Source: a virus. Taken from it: a stretch of DNA of 36,634 nt. Shown here in pieces: positions 36,613-36,634 of this stretch. The stretch spans positions 1 through 36,634 of IMG/VR virus record IMGVR_UViG_3300042894_001737; one strand, 5' to 3'. The notes below the pieces were generated by a model. That model was given only the letters and a program-made list of their open reading frames with translations, made no database searches and was not told the DNA's origin. Within the stretch, counting starts at the first letter, position 1; the number at the start of each line of letters is the position of its first letter. A program made the position numbers and the translations under genes.

Positions 36613-36634
36613 GGGGGGGGGGGGGGGGGGGGGT
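36613..36634. other. Poly-G window end
   Basis: The last bases form an uninterrupted G-run. Joined to the left end it would read through one G-tract into the terminator at 107-138 and the operators at 205-252. That order makes biological sense for the repressor transcript. 36488-36612 holds no further gene that I can support. Confidence 0.75.

Noticed and set aside
1-36634. Integrated prophage with host flanks
   Set aside because: No host genes at either end, and the attachment core is internal with phage genes on both sides.

Overview
The window looks like an essentially complete temperate siphophage genome (HK97-type head, long non-contractile tail) of an alphaproteobacterium, most likely a Rhodobacterales host (Paracoccus/Rhodobacter-like). 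The reasons are the high GC content, the dense ATGA-coupled genes, tail-assembly, tail-tip and NlpC/P60-like proteins resembling those of Rhodobacterales phages and gene transfer agents, and an attachment core copied from a bacterial tRNA-Gly(CCC). Both ends run into long homopolymer G or C tracts. Matching repressor operators sit at both ends, so I read the window as a circular or circularly permuted genome opened at a G-tract, not as a prophage with host flanks. The attachment site is internal with phage genes on both sides, which agrees with this.

Region by region. Positions 1-260: homopolymer end, a rho-independent terminator, and an operator/promoter cluster. Positions 290-5204 (+): a tightly overlapping early operon of 16 genes. 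It holds many small unknowns, a C5-cytosine methyltransferase-like protein, a lipoprotein, a Lar-like zinc protein, a sigma-region-4-like helix-turn-helix protein, a putative excisionase and the tyrosine integrase. Positions 5205-5749: attP, with a tRNA-Gly 3' half as core and GTCCCGAA arm repeats on both sides. Positions 5750-6325 (+): an HNH-AP2 endonuclease with its own consensus promoter.

Positions 27623-6309 (-): the late operon in standard order: HNH endonucleases, terminase small and large subunits, portal, prohead protease, major capsid, connectors, tail tube, frameshifted tail-assembly chaperones, tape measure, tail-tip proteins, J-like protein, fibres, lysis genes and a receptor-binding candidate, ending with a metallophosphoesterase. 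A tRNA-like gene lies at the head of this block, just after a terminator.

Positions 36002-27881 (-): early leftward genes. A Cro-like protein, small regulators, a RusA-like resolvase, a possible ssDNA-binding protein, a prim-pol/VapE-type primase-helicase and a CoiA-like nuclease are followed by a symmetric GGTAGAC repeat array around an AT-rich core (candidate replication origin) and then by putative regulators. A short XRE repressor (36091-36408, +) is divergent from the Cro-like gene, and an unlisted 51-codon gene overlaps its 3' end in antisense.

Most notable signals: a textbook -1 frameshift site (GGGAAAC plus an 11-bp hairpin) joining the two tail-assembly chaperone frames; the origin-like inverted iteron array; four matching 18-bp operators at the two ends; attP with paired arm sites; and a zinc-ribbon HNH gene with its own promoter and overlapping palindrome. 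All family assignments were made by eye from sequence motifs and gene order; no database search was run.
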